A program made the position numbers and the translations under genes. The notes beneath the pieces are model-generated. The model did not search any database. It had not been told where the DNA came from and worked only from the letters and a program-made list of their open reading frames with translations. A stretch of DNA of 64,000 nucleotides from Acetobacteraceae bacterium (GTDB lineage: Bacteria; Pseudomonadota; Alphaproteobacteria; Acetobacterales; Acetobacteraceae): contig CANGNF010000002.1 in assembly GCA_947455205.1 (NCBI GenBank), positions 116,481 through 180,480 on the forward strand. Reading direction: 5' to 3'. Below are positions 18,221 to 27,034 of the stretch, piece after piece (position 1 is the first letter of the stretch; each line of letters opens with the position of its first letter).

Positions 18221-19518
18221 GCCGCCGGATGCACCTGGTGGCCTACCTGAAGACCGGCCCCACCGCGAACCACCCCGGCGCCTGGCGCCACCCGGAAGCC
18301 GACCTGCACGACATCTTCGCGCCGGAACGCTACGAGCACATTGCCCGCGTGCTGGAAGCCGCCTGCTTCGATGCCGCCTTCTATGCCGACACCTTCGGCC
18401 TGCCGGATATCCATGGCGGCAACTTCGACGCCTACCTGAAGCATGGCGGGCAGATCACCTACCTGGACCCGCTGATGGTGCTGCCGCTGATGGCGCGGGT
18501 GACCAAACATCTCGGCCTCGGTGCCACGCTCTCCACCACCTTCATGACACCCTACTACCTGGCGCGTACCATGGCCTCGCTGGACATGCTGACCGGCGGG
18601 CGCGCGGCGTGGAACGTGGTCACCTCCGCCACCGAGCTGGAGGCGCGCAACTTCGGCATGGATGGCCTGCCGCCGAAGGACATGCGCTACGACCGCGCCG
18701 ACGACGTGCTGCAGGCCTGCAACGCGCTGTGGGATTGCTGGGACGAAGACGCCTTCGTGCTGGACCGCGACAAGGGCGTGTTCATCGACCCGTCCAAGGT
18801 GCGCTACGCCGATTATGAAGGCCCCTATGTCCGCACGCGCGGGCCGCTGACCATTCCGCGCTCGCCGCAGGGGCGGCCGGTGTACCTGCAGGCGGGTGCT
18901 TCGGATCGTGGGCGGGAATTCGCCGCGCGCTGGGCGGAGATGATCTTCTGCACGCCGCACAGCAAGGCCGATGCGGTAGCCTTCACCGCCGACATCAAGG
19001 CGCGCATGGCCAAGTACGGCCGCGCGCCGGACCAGTGCAAGGTGCTGCCCAGCTTCGCCGTGGTGCTGGGGGAAACGCGCAGCATCGCGGAGGAGAAGTA
19101 CCAGCACCTGCAATCGCTGATCGACCCCGACGCGCAGCGCATGCTGAACTCCTCGCTGCTCGGCGCCGACCTGTCCCGGCACAAGTCGGTGGAGGACATG
19201 GCGAAGGTGCAGGGCAACCAGGGCGTCACCGGCTCCACCGACCGCGTGCTGCAACTGATGCGCGACGAGGGCATCAGCTTCGACGAGGCCACCGCCAAGC
19301 CGCGCGGCCTGCTGGTGGGCACCGCCACCGACGTGGCCGACCAGTTGGAGGATTGGTTCCGCGACGGCGCCTGCGACGGCTTCATCGTCTGGCCCACCAT
19401 CTTCCCCCGCATGTTCGAGGATTTCTGCCGCATGGTGGTACCCGAGCTGCAACGCCGCGGCCTGTTCCGCACCGCCTATGCCGGCTCCACGCTGCGCGAG
19501 AACCTGGCCAACCCCTGA
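18217..19518 (+). CDS. NtaA/SnaA/DszA-type FMN-dependent monooxygenase
   Basis: 433 residues, full family length. Segments GAWRHPEADLHD, ARTMASLDMLTGGRAAWN and the flavin-contact region NVVTSATELEARNFG are characteristic, with the C-terminal ELQRRGLFRTAYAGSTLREN. Reduced flavin must come from elsewhere. It starts within the stop of a short leader ORF and is followed 10 bp later by a second family member, so the two are probably co-expressed and may act in sequence on one compound delivered by the upstream ABC importer. The substrate is unknown. Confidence 0.9.
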   Translation: MSRRMHLVAYLKTGPTANHPGAWRHPEADLHDIFAPERYEHIARVLEAACFDAAFYADTFGLPDIHGGNFDAYLKHGGQITYLDPLMVLPLMARVTKHLGLGATLSTTFMTPYYLARTMASLDMLTGGRAAWNVVTSATELEARNFGMDGLPPKDMRYDRADDVLQACNALWDCWDEDAFVLDRDKGVFIDPSKVRYADYEGPYVRTRGPLTIPRSPQGRPVYLQAGASDRGREFAARWAEMIFCTPHSKADAVAFTADIKARMAKYGRAPDQCKVLPSFAVVLGETRSIAEEKYQHLQSLIDPDAQRMLNSSLLGADLSRHKSVEDMAKVQGNQGVTGSTDRVLQLMRDEGISFDEATAKPRGLLVGTATDVADQLEDWFRDGACDGFIVWPTIFPRMFEDFCRMVVPELQRRGLFRTAYAGSTLRENLANP

Positions 19519-19528
19519 GGACATGCCG

Positions 19529-20845
19529 ATGACCAAACCCTTTCACCTCGGCTGGTTCCTGCAGGGCTCCTCGGCGCAGGCCTGGGGCGAGCCCTGGACC
19601 GGCACCATCGGCACCGACTGGCGCGTGCCGGACTTGTTCTGCGACCTGGCACGGTCGCTGGAACGCGCCTGCTTCGACTACGTGCTGATCGAGGACAGCA
19701 GCTATGTCGGCGAGAGCTTCGGCGGGTCGCGCGAGATCTACCTGAAGCACGGGCTTTCCGTGCCGCGACAGGACCCCAGCATCATCGCCACGCTGATGGC
19801 GGCGGCGACGAAGCGCATCGGCATCGTCCCCACGCTCTCCACCTTCGCCTACCCGCCCTACCTGCTGGCGCGGCTGGTGGCCACGCTGGACCAGGTCTCC
19901 TCCGGCCGCATCGGCTGGAACATGGTGACCGGCAGCAGCGACTTCGCCGCCATGAACTACGGCATGGCCGGCATGCCCGAGCACGACCTGCGCTACGACA
20001 TGGCCGACGAGTACATGCAGGCGGTCAACGCACTGTGGGACAGCTGGGAGCCCGGCGCGATCCTGGCCGATAGCGCCAGCGGCGTGCTGGTGGACCACAC
20101 CAAGGTCCACGCGCCGGACTTCAAGGGCAAGTGGTTCAGCACGCGCGGGCCGCTGAACTCCGGCCCCTGCCCGCAGGGGCGCCCGGTCATCGCCCAGGCC
20201 GGCGGCAGTGCCCGCGGCAAGCGCTTCGCCGCGCTGCATTCCGACACCATCGTCGCCAGCGTGAAGGGCGTGGCGGGGATGAAGGCCTACCGCGACGAGG
20301 TGCGCGCCCATGCCGCGGCGCAGGGCCGCAACCCCGACCACATCAAGGTGCTGTTCCTGGTCAGCCCGACCATCGGCGAAACCATGGCGGAAGCCCAGCT
20401 GCGCCACCGCCAGAAGCTGGCGCGGGCCGAGGCGCAGGTGCCGCAGCTGCTCGCCTTCTTCGGCAAGATCACCAATATCGACTTCGCGCAATACGATCTG
20501 GATGCGCCGGTCGATACGCTGGACCTGCACACCAACGGCCACCAGCAATCGCTGGACGACTTCAAGCGCGTGGCCGGCAAGCGCAGCCTGCGCGAGGCGA
20601 TGCTGGTCTACCGCGGCAACAACGGCTCGGTGCAGTTGGTCGGCACGCCGGATGCCGTCGCGGCGCAGATGGCGGAGGCGATGGCCGAGGCCGGCGGCGA
20701 CGGCTTCCTGATCTCGCAGAACGATGTCAGTCGGCGCGCGGTGGCGGAGATTGCCGACGGGCTGGTGCCGGCGCTGCAGGCGCGCGGGCTGACGCGGAAA
20801 GCCTACGCGCACGCGCAGTTCCGCGACAATCTGCGGGCGTTCTGA
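19529..20845 (+). CDS. NtaA/SnaA/DszA-type FMN-dependent monooxygenase
   Basis: 438 residues. Two in-frame ATGs lie close together (19523 and 19529). I chose 19529 because GAGG is 8 nt away but only 2 nt from the first. Family features include LARLVATLDQVSSGRIGWNM, VTGSSDFAAMNYG and the C-terminal RKAYAHAQFRDNLRAF. It differs clearly from the preceding paralogue (for example no WRHP motif near the N-terminus), so the pair is not a recent duplication. Confidence 0.9.
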   Translation: MTKPFHLGWFLQGSSAQAWGEPWTGTIGTDWRVPDLFCDLARSLERACFDYVLIEDSSYVGESFGGSREIYLKHGLSVPRQDPSIIATLMAAATKRIGIVPTLSTFAYPPYLLARLVATLDQVSSGRIGWNMVTGSSDFAAMNYGMAGMPEHDLRYDMADEYMQAVNALWDSWEPGAILADSASGVLVDHTKVHAPDFKGKWFSTRGPLNSGPCPQGRPVIAQAGGSARGKRFAALHSDTIVASVKGVAGMKAYRDEVRAHAAAQGRNPDHIKVLFLVSPTIGETMAEAQLRHRQKLARAEAQVPQLLAFFGKITNIDFAQYDLDAPVDTLDLHTNGHQQSLDDFKRVAGKRSLREAMLVYRGNNGSVQLVGTPDAVAAQMAEAMAEAGGDGFLISQNDVSRRAVAEIADGLVPALQARGLTRKAYAHAQFRDNLRAF

Positions 20846-20887
20846 GCCGCTGGTGGCGGCGCGGGCGGCGTGCTACGGCGCCGCCCG

Positions 20888-21658
20888 ATGCCAAGGTCCC
20901 CCTCAGCACGCGCCTGCCTTGCCGTTCTGGCAACCTTGCCGCTGGCGCTGCAACCGGCCCGGGCCGCCGTCTTCGACGAGTTCGAGGTGCATGGCACCGA
21001 TATCGCCCAGCCGGGCACGCCGACCACCGACCTTTTCCTGAACTACGGCCTGCGCGGGCTGCGCCATGCCGACTTTCATGGCGGCCTGGCCAACGACCGT
21101 GCCTTCTACGTCTCGCCGCTGCTGGGCTACGGCATGGCCAGCTGGTGGGAAACCGCCGTGGTGCTGCCCATGGCGGTCAGCCGCGCCGGCAGCTACAGCG
21201 CCGGCGGCGGCAAGTCGCACAACGTGCTGGTACTGCCGCACGCGCCGGATGCGCCGCTGACCTTCGGCGCCGTGGTCGAACTGAGCGCGCTGTCGCGCCG
21301 CTTCCAGCCGATGACCTTCGGCTGGGAGGTGCGGCCGCTGGCCCAATGGCGCCATGGCCCCTGGACCCTGCACCTGACCTTTGGCTTCACCGGCGGGATT
21401 GGGCGCGGCCAGACCCTGCTGGCCCCGGCGGCCAGCCTGTACCGGGCAGTGACCGAGATGCTGGCGCTGGGGCTGGAGCACTATGCCGAACTGGGCACCG
21501 CCGCACGGCCGCAGCCCCCGGCGCGCCAGGCACACCAGCTCTTCGTCGTCGGCCAGGCGGCGCTGGGGCCAGTGATGCTGAACCTGGGCCTGGGGCGCGG
21601 CCTGACCGACGCCAGCGACCGTTGGGTCGTGAAGGCGCATCTGGCCTGGCTGTACTGA
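20888..21658 (+). CDS. Secreted protein, probably outer-membrane beta-barrel; function unknown
   Basis: 256 residues. The ATG at 20888 gives a signal peptide (CLAVLATLPLALQPARAA). The mature part has many short alternating polar/hydrophobic stretches and aromatic ends (terminal VKAHLAWLY) that suggest an outer-membrane beta-barrel. I recognise no named family with certainty. It lies 42 bp after the monooxygenase and ends 3 bp before the convergent HWE kinase gene. It might aid uptake of the compound processed upstream, but this is only positional reasoning. Confidence 0.65.
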   Translation: MPRSPSARACLAVLATLPLALQPARAAVFDEFEVHGTDIAQPGTPTTDLFLNYGLRGLRHADFHGGLANDRAFYVSPLLGYGMASWWETAVVLPMAVSRAGSYSAGGGKSHNVLVLPHAPDAPLTFGAVVELSALSRRFQPMTFGWEVRPLAQWRHGPWTLHLTFGFTGGIGRGQTLLAPAASLYRAVTEMLALGLEHYAELGTAARPQPPARQAHQLFVVGQAALGPVMLNLGLGRGLTDASDRWVVKAHLAWLY

Positions 21659-21661
21659 GCC

Positions 21662-23785
21662 TCAGCCCGGCAGCGCCTGGGCCAGGGGCACTTCCAGCGT
21701 GCAGGCCAGGCCCTGCGGCGTCCAGGCGCGGGTGACGCTGCCACCCAGCTGGTCGCGCACCGTCGCCTCCACGACGCGGGAGCCGAAGCCGCGATGCGTC
21801 GGCGCCACCACCGGCGGCCCGCCGGTCTCGGCCCAATGCAGCCGCAGCCGCCCGGCCTCGGCATCCACCCACCATGAAACCGCCAGCCGGCCCTGCGGCG
21901 CCGATAGCGCGCCGTACTTGGTCGCGTTGGTCGCCAGCTCGTGCAGCGACATGGAAAGCCCCTGCGCCGCCGCCGGGGAGAGCGTGACCGGGGGCCCGGC
22001 AAGCGTGGCCATGGGGCCGGCGGCATCGGCGGCCAGGAAGGGCGCCAGCTCGCCCTGCGCCAGGCTGTGCAGGTCGGCGCCGGCCCAGCGGCCCTCGGCC
22101 AGCAGGGTATGCGCGCGCGCCAGTGCCTTGACCCGGCCCTCGATGGCGCCGGCATAGCTGGCCAGGTCACGCTTCGGCGTCAGCCGCAGCGCCGCCAGCA
22201 CCACGGAAAGCGTGTTCTTGCAGCGGTGGTCGATCTCCCGCGCCAGGAAGCGCTGCTGCTCCTCCACCTGCTTCCGCGCCGTGGTGTCCAGCGAGACGCC
22301 GCGCACCTTCAGCGCCCGGCCGGTAGCGGGGTCGCGGTAGATCCGGCCGCGCCCGACCAGCCAGCATTCCCGGCCATCGGCGGGGCGGGAGAAGCGGAAC
22401 TCCACGTCCCAGCCCTCCGCGGTGCCGCGGATGGCGGCGCGCTGGGCGGCCATCACCCGCGCCCGGTCCTCGGGGTGGACGCGGGCGAACCAGGCGGCGG
22501 CGGTCAGCGGTGGGCTCGGGTCCGTGCCGTGCAGGTGGTGGCAGCTGGCGGACCAGTGCAGCGCGCCGCGGGCGATGTCCCATTCCCAACTGCCGACGCC
22601 GCCGGCCTCCTGCGCCAGGCGCAGCCAGGTCTCGCGTTCCCGCAGCGCCGCCATGGCCTCGACCCGGTCGGTCTCGTCCTGCACCACGCCGGCCAGCCGA
22701 ACCGCCTGGCCGGTGGCCTGGTCGCGTTCCACCACCGAGCCATGCACCGAGATCCAGTTCCAGCCGCCATCGGTGCGGCGGAAGCGGAAGGTGGCGTCGT
22801 AGCTGTCGGCGCCGCCGGGGCCGACGGCGCCGGCGATGGCGTCCAGCCGCGCCGCCTGGTCCTCCGGGTGGACCCGGTCGCGCCATTGCACCAGGGCGGG
22901 GTCGTTGGCCGGCGTCAGGCCGTAGATCTCGATGGCGCGGCTGTCCCAGGTGGCGGTGCCGCTGGGCAGGTGGCGTTCCCAGACGCCCAGCCTGGCGCTG
23001 CGCAGCGCCGCGCGCAGCCGGGCCTCGCCCTCCTGCGCCGCCGCCTGGGCCAGCTTCAGCTCGGTGATATCAAGGTGCGCGCCGACCATGCGGCAGGCGC
23101 GGCCCTGGGCGTCGCGCTCGATCTCGGCGCGGGCGGCGATCCAGCGGATGGCGCCGGTGCCGTCGCGGATGCGGTATTCCTGGGCATAGGCCAGGTCGGG
23201 CGCGTCATCGGCCACGGCGTCCAGGTAGCGCCGTTCGGCCAGGGCGCGGTCATCCGGGTGCAGCCGGGCCAGCCATTCGGCGTGGCCCTCTATGGTCGGC
23301 AGCGGCTGGTGGCCCTGCACCTTCATGTATTCGGCCGAGCGGAAGTTGGTGCCGCTGCGCAGGTCGATCTCGAAGCCACCGACGCGGCCGACCTCCTGCA
23401 CCCGGCGCAGGCGGGCCTCGCTGGCGGCCAGGGCCTCGGTGCGTTCGCTGACCCGCTGGGCCAGGATTTGATTGGCGGCGGAGAGCTCGGCCTCGCGCCG
23501 CCGCATCTCTCGGATGAAGGCGGCGGCCAGGGCGGCGCCGGCGGCGGCGGTGGCCAGCACCAGCAGCGCCACGCCGGCCCCCGGCAGCGCGCGCCAGGCG
23601 AAGCCGGCGGCAACGCCCCCGGCCCAGGACAGCGCACCGCCCAGCACCAGCCGGCCGCCCGGGCCGTGCAGCGCCTCCCGCAGGCGGGCACTGCCAGCCA
23701 GGGTGCCGCCACCGGTGGGTGGCGGAGCGAAGCTGCCGTCGAGTGGTCCGTCCCGCATCGCCATGGCCCGCCGCTGCCCGGGCAT
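21662..23785 (-). CDS. PAS-domain HWE histidine kinase
   Basis: 707 residues. Two hydrophobic segments at about 44-90, a short coiled coil (about 92-120), then three PAS/PAC units (about 125-250, 255-380, 390-505; PAC ends such as GAHLDITELKLAQ and GVSLDTTARKQVEEQ). The kinase core has REIDHRCKNTLSVVLAAL with the acceptor histidine, the N-box HELATNATKYGAL and LHWAETGGPPV, the HWE signature itself. Typical inputs are light, oxygen or redox through PAS, but no LOV cysteine motif (NCRFLQ) is seen. No response regulator is adjacent. Starts at 23764 or 23758 are possible. Confidence 0.9.
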   Translation of the reverse strand: MPGQRRAMAMRDGPLDGSFAPPPTGGGTLAGSARLREALHGPGGRLVLGGALSWAGGVAAGFAWRALPGAGVALLVLATAAAGAALAAAFIREMRRREAELSAANQILAQRVSERTEALAASEARLRRVQEVGRVGGFEIDLRSGTNFRSAEYMKVQGHQPLPTIEGHAEWLARLHPDDRALAERRYLDAVADDAPDLAYAQEYRIRDGTGAIRWIAARAEIERDAQGRACRMVGAHLDITELKLAQAAAQEGEARLRAALRSARLGVWERHLPSGTATWDSRAIEIYGLTPANDPALVQWRDRVHPEDQAARLDAIAGAVGPGGADSYDATFRFRRTDGGWNWISVHGSVVERDQATGQAVRLAGVVQDETDRVEAMAALRERETWLRLAQEAGGVGSWEWDIARGALHWSASCHHLHGTDPSPPLTAAAWFARVHPEDRARVMAAQRAAIRGTAEGWDVEFRFSRPADGRECWLVGRGRIYRDPATGRALKVRGVSLDTTARKQVEEQQRFLAREIDHRCKNTLSVVLAALRLTPKRDLASYAGAIEGRVKALARAHTLLAEGRWAGADLHSLAQGELAPFLAADAAGPMATLAGPPVTLSPAAAQGLSMSLHELATNATKYGALSAPQGRLAVSWWVDAEAGRLRLHWAETGGPPVVAPTHRGFGSRVVEATVRDQLGGSVTRAWTPQGLACTLEVPLAQALPG

Positions 23786-23896
23786 GCCTGCAACCGCTCG
23801 GGCTTGCTGCAGTCTTAGGCCGTGCCCAACCGGGGCGCCTAGCCGCCATGGCGCCGGTTGCGTCTGGCCACGCGAACGTGAACGGACGGGTCGGCT

Positions 23897-24418
23897 TCAG
23901 CCCCCCGGCAATTGCGGGATGCGGACGAACTGGCTGGTGTCGTACCCCTGGGCAGCGAAGCGGGCGAGCAGCGACTGGTAGGTCGCGTCGTCCATCTGCG
24001 GCGAGCGGGAGAGTACCCAGCCATAGCCGCGGCCGGGGTAGCCCACCAGGGCGTGGCGGTATTCGGGGTCCACGTACAGGATGAGATAGGACAGGTACAG
24101 CGGCCAGAACGGGCCTTCCCGCCAATACGCATTGCCGGTGCCCGGCTTGACGTAGCCGCGCATGGTGAAGCTGGTCAGCGGCGCATCCAGCGTCGCCTCG
24201 CGCGACCAGTAGATGTCGTCGAACCGGTCCGGCGCGGTGAAGCGGATCTCGAAGGAGGAGCCGACCTGCCCGGCCTCGGCGAAGTAGGGGATGTTGGCGA
24301 TGATGTACCAGCGCCCGCTGTAGCGCTGCAGGTCCACGTCGGGGTGCAGCGCCAAAGGCGGGTCGTCGCCGGCGCAGGCGCCCAGCAGCAGCAGGCAGGT
24401 CAGCAGCAGGCGGCGCAT
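23897..24418 (-). CDS. Lipocalin lipoprotein (Blc type)
   Basis: 173 residues from an ATG at 24416-24418. A lipoprotein signal peptide with lipobox LGAC precedes the mature cysteine, so it is probably outer-membrane anchored. The lipocalin signature YSGRWYIIANIPYF (GxW) lies near residues 34-47, and YLILYVDPEYRHALVG and YGWVLSRSP match bacterial lipocalins. Blc binds lysophospholipids and fatty acids. It is last in the minus-strand operon with Cfa and a flavoprotein, which fits handling of damaged or modified membrane lipids. Confidence 0.92.
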   Translation of the reverse strand: MRRLLLTCLLLLGACAGDDPPLALHPDVDLQRYSGRWYIIANIPYFAEAGQVGSSFEIRFTAPDRFDDIYWSREATLDAPLTSFTMRGYVKPGTGNAYWREGPFWPLYLSYLILYVDPEYRHALVGYPGRGYGWVLSRSPQMDDATYQSLLARFAAQGYDTSQFVRIPQLPGG

Positions 24419-24429
24419 GGCGGCGTCCT

Positions 24430-25062
24430 TCAGGTACGATGATAGGTGATGGCGGAGCCGTCCTTGCCGGGCGCCCGCAGCGCGCACCAGGTATCGGCGG
24501 CGTCGTACCAGAGCTGCATCTCCGGCTCCCCGGTCAGGCTGAAGCGCCGGGCCGGCAGGGTGGTGCCGTCCGGCAGCGGCATCGGCACCAGGTCGGTACG
24601 GGCGACCACCGGGTTGAACAGCTTGCCGTCCTGCGGGTTGACCATCGGCGCGTCGTGCTCCGCCGGGTTCCAGTGCGTCGCCGGCAGCGCGTCGGGCGGG
24701 GCCAGGTAGGCCGGCCCGTCGGATCCCTCCACCGCCACGCCCTCCGCGGTGCGGCGCGCGCGCATGAAGGCGGGCTTGCCGTCGTTGTTGGTGGTGAAGT
24801 CGGCCTGCTGGAACCGGCCGCCGCGCCACACCTCCGTGCCGCGCAGCCGGTAGCGGAACAGCACGATGGGGCCGAGGCCGACGGCGATGTCCACGGCGAC
24901 GGAGACCCGCAGTTCCTCGCCGCTGCTGGTGAACTCCAGCACATGGGTGCCCACCGGGCTGCCGTTGCGCCGCACCTGGAAGGCGAGGCGCCCGGTGCCC
25001 GGCACGGCGGCGCGGGCGGGGCCGGCGAGCGGCGCCAGCAGCAGCACGCGGCGGCCGATCAC
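24430..25062 (-). CDS. Secreted DUF6134-like protein
   Basis: 210 residues from a GTG at 25060-25062 that overlaps the Cfa stop (GTGA). An N-terminal signal-like segment (RRVLLLAPLAGPARAAV) is followed by a predicted beta-rich protein with LAFQVRRNGSPVGTHVLEF and LWYDAADTWCALRAPGKDG. It resembles the DUF6134 family, which I recall being encoded beside cfa and lipocalin genes. Function unknown. Its location suggests a periplasmic role in lipid modification. Confidence 0.7.
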   Translation of the reverse strand: MIGRRVLLLAPLAGPARAAVPGTGRLAFQVRRNGSPVGTHVLEFTSSGEELRVSVAVDIAVGLGPIVLFRYRLRGTEVWRGGRFQQADFTTNNDGKPAFMRARRTAEGVAVEGSDGPAYLAPPDALPATHWNPAEHDAPMVNPQDGKLFNPVVARTDLVPMPLPDGTTLPARRFSLTGEPEMQLWYDAADTWCALRAPGKDGSAITYHRT

Positions 25063-26264
25063 CCCTGGTGTTCCAGCTGCCACAGCCCGACATCCAGCGC
25101 CCCGGCGCGGAAGCCGGCCTCGCAGTAGCAGAGGTAGTAGGTCCATAGCCGGCGGAAGCGGGGCGGAAAGCCCAGCGCGCCAATGGCCGGCCAGGCGGCT
25201 TCGAACCTGCGGTGCCATTCGGCCAGGGTGCGGGCGTAGTCCTGGCCGAAATTCCGCACCCGCGTCACGCGCAGCCCGGCCCGCGCCGCCTGCTGGTGCA
25301 TCACCGTGGGGGAGGGCAGCATGCCGCCGGGGAAGACATGGCGCTGGATGAAGTCGGCGCTGCGGCGGTACTGCTCGAACCGATCCTCGGCGATGGTGAT
25401 GACCTGCAGCACCGCGCGTCCGCCCGGTTGCAGGCAGCGGCCCAACTGGGCGAAGTAGCTGGGCCAGTATTCCTCGCCCACCGCCTCCAGCATCTCGATC
25501 GAGACGATGCGGTCGTAGCGCCCGGCCTCGTCGCGGTAGTCGCGCAGGTGCAGCTGGGCATCGGTGCCGGCCAGGCGCTCGCGCGCCTTCTCCAGCTGCG
25601 CCGGGGAGAGGGTGAGGCCGGTGACCTGGCCGCCGGCCTGGGCCAGGCGCGCCGCCAGGCCGCCCCAGCCGATGCCGATCTCCAGCACGGTTTGGCCCGG
25701 CGCCAGGCCGAGCATCTCCAGCACCAGGTCCTGCTTGGCGGTCTGCGCCTGCTCCAGCGTCAGCTCCGGGCTGGGGTAGCAGGCGGAGGAATAGCTCATC
25801 CCCGCATCCAGCCACTGGGCGTAGAAGGCGTTGCCCAGGTCGTAATGCGCCTCGATGTTGCGGCGGCTGCCGCTGCGGGTATTGGCGCGCTTCAGGTGGG
25901 TGGCACGATGCAGCAGGCGCAGCAGCGCGGTGGACTGCACCAGCCGGTCCAGCGCCTGGCTGCTGTGGGCGCCCAGTTCGATCAGCGTGGCCAGGTCCGG
26001 CGTGTCCCAGTCGCCATCCATGTAGCTCTCGGCAAAGCCGACATCGCCGCCGGAGAACAGCCGGCGCAGCACGCGCCAGCGATGCAGCGTGATCTCCGCC
26101 TCCGGCCCCGGCGTGGCGGCGCGATGCGTCAGCCGCACCCCTTCCGGCGTGGTGACATGCAGCGTGCCGCAGTGGAGCGCGCCCAGCACGCGCCGCAGCA
26201 GCACCGCCCGCAGCCCGCCCAGTTGCGTCGCCGCCCGCAACGGCATGGTCAGGTTCTGGCTCAT
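25059..26264 (-). CDS. cfa: Cyclopropane-fatty-acyl-phospholipid synthase
   Basis: 401 residues from the ATG at 26262-26264. It transfers a methylene group from SAM to the double bond of membrane phospholipid acyl chains. Visible features: AHYDLGNAFYAQWLDAGMSY and the SSACY element, the SAM motif VLEIGIGWGGLAARL, and a C-terminal RLWTYYLCYCEAGFRAG as in E. coli Cfa. Start and stop overlap the neighbouring genes (TGATG and GTGA), so it is the centre of a tightly coupled five-gene operon that begins at the divergent sigma promoter. In Rhodobacter sphaeroides cfaA is a known RpoE target. Confidence 0.93.
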   Translation of the reverse strand: MSQNLTMPLRAATQLGGLRAVLLRRVLGALHCGTLHVTTPEGVRLTHRAATPGPEAEITLHRWRVLRRLFSGGDVGFAESYMDGDWDTPDLATLIELGAHSSQALDRLVQSTALLRLLHRATHLKRANTRSGSRRNIEAHYDLGNAFYAQWLDAGMSYSSACYPSPELTLEQAQTAKQDLVLEMLGLAPGQTVLEIGIGWGGLAARLAQAGGQVTGLTLSPAQLEKARERLAGTDAQLHLRDYRDEAGRYDRIVSIEMLEAVGEEYWPSYFAQLGRCLQPGGRAVLQVITIAEDRFEQYRRSADFIQRHVFPGGMLPSPTVMHQQAARAGLRVTRVRNFGQDYARTLAEWHRRFEAAWPAIGALGFPPRFRRLWTYYLCYCEAGFRAGALDVGLWQLEHQG

Positions 26265-27034
26265 CAGGGCGTTCCCAGCGTGACGGGATGGGCGGAGGGC
26301 GCCGGGCGTGGGCGCAGGGCCATGCCCTTGCGCCACAGCTTCAGCGCTTCCCAGTGGATGCCGCCCAGCACCTTCAGCGCCAGCAGCGGGTGGGCCAGGA
26401 AGGCGCGCAGCAGCGTGGCGTCGGTCAGCGCCTGGCGGCGGCCGGTGAAGGCGGCGAACAGCATGGCGCCCTTGGCGTCATGCACCTCCATGGCCAGGGA
26501 GACCGCCTCGGCCGGTGGCGCGACGCGGAAGTGGTAGGTCAGCGCCATGTCCATGAACGGGGACACGTAGAAGTCCTTGGCCACGCGCTGGCGGATCACC
26601 GCATCCGTGCCGGCGCGTACCGGGATCAGGTAGCTGTGGCGCTGGCCGAAGGTGTTGTTGACCTCGTACAGCAGCGCCTGCGGCGTGCCGTCGGCGGCGT
26701 CGCAGAAGTAGACGGTGAGCGGGTTGAACACCATGCCGAGCAGCCGGGGCATGCAGAGCACGCGGATGCGGCCGCCGGCCGGCTGCAGCCCCGCCGCACG
26801 CAGCTGCGCCTCCACCTGCTGGCGCAGCGGCGTGGCGCTGCCGTCGCCGTGGTCGGCCTCGCGGAACTCGAACAGCGCGCGGCGATTGTGGGCGAACAGC
26901 CGCAGCCGGGCGTCCAGCGCCGGCAGCTCGTCCAGGTCCAGCAGCAGGTTCAGCATGCGGTAGCGCAGCCGATGCCGCACCGGGCGCCCGCGGGCATGCA
27001 GCACCGTGCCGGGGTAGAGCGCCGAGCCGCTCAC
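26264..27034 (-). CDS. DUF1365 family protein
   Basis: 256 residues from a GTG at 27032-27034 overlapping the flavoprotein stop (GTGA). The opening SGSALYPGTVLHARGRPVRH and the core LLGMVFNPLTVYFCDA, VNNTFGQRHSYL and KDFYVSPFMDM are hallmarks of DUF1365 (COG3496). The biochemical role is unknown. The family is nearly always encoded between a COG2907-like flavoprotein and a Cfa-type methyltransferase, and a homologue in R. sphaeroides is reported to belong to the RpoE singlet-oxygen response. Confidence 0.92.
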   Translation of the reverse strand: MSGSALYPGTVLHARGRPVRHRLRYRMLNLLLDLDELPALDARLRLFAHNRRALFEFREADHGDGSATPLRQQVEAQLRAAGLQPAGGRIRVLCMPRLLGMVFNPLTVYFCDAADGTPQALLYEVNNTFGQRHSYLIPVRAGTDAVIRQRVAKDFYVSPFMDMALTYHFRVAPPAEAVSLAMEVHDAKGAMLFAAFTGRRQALTDATLLRAFLAHPLLALKVLGGIHWEALKLWRKGMALRPRPAPSAHPVTLGTP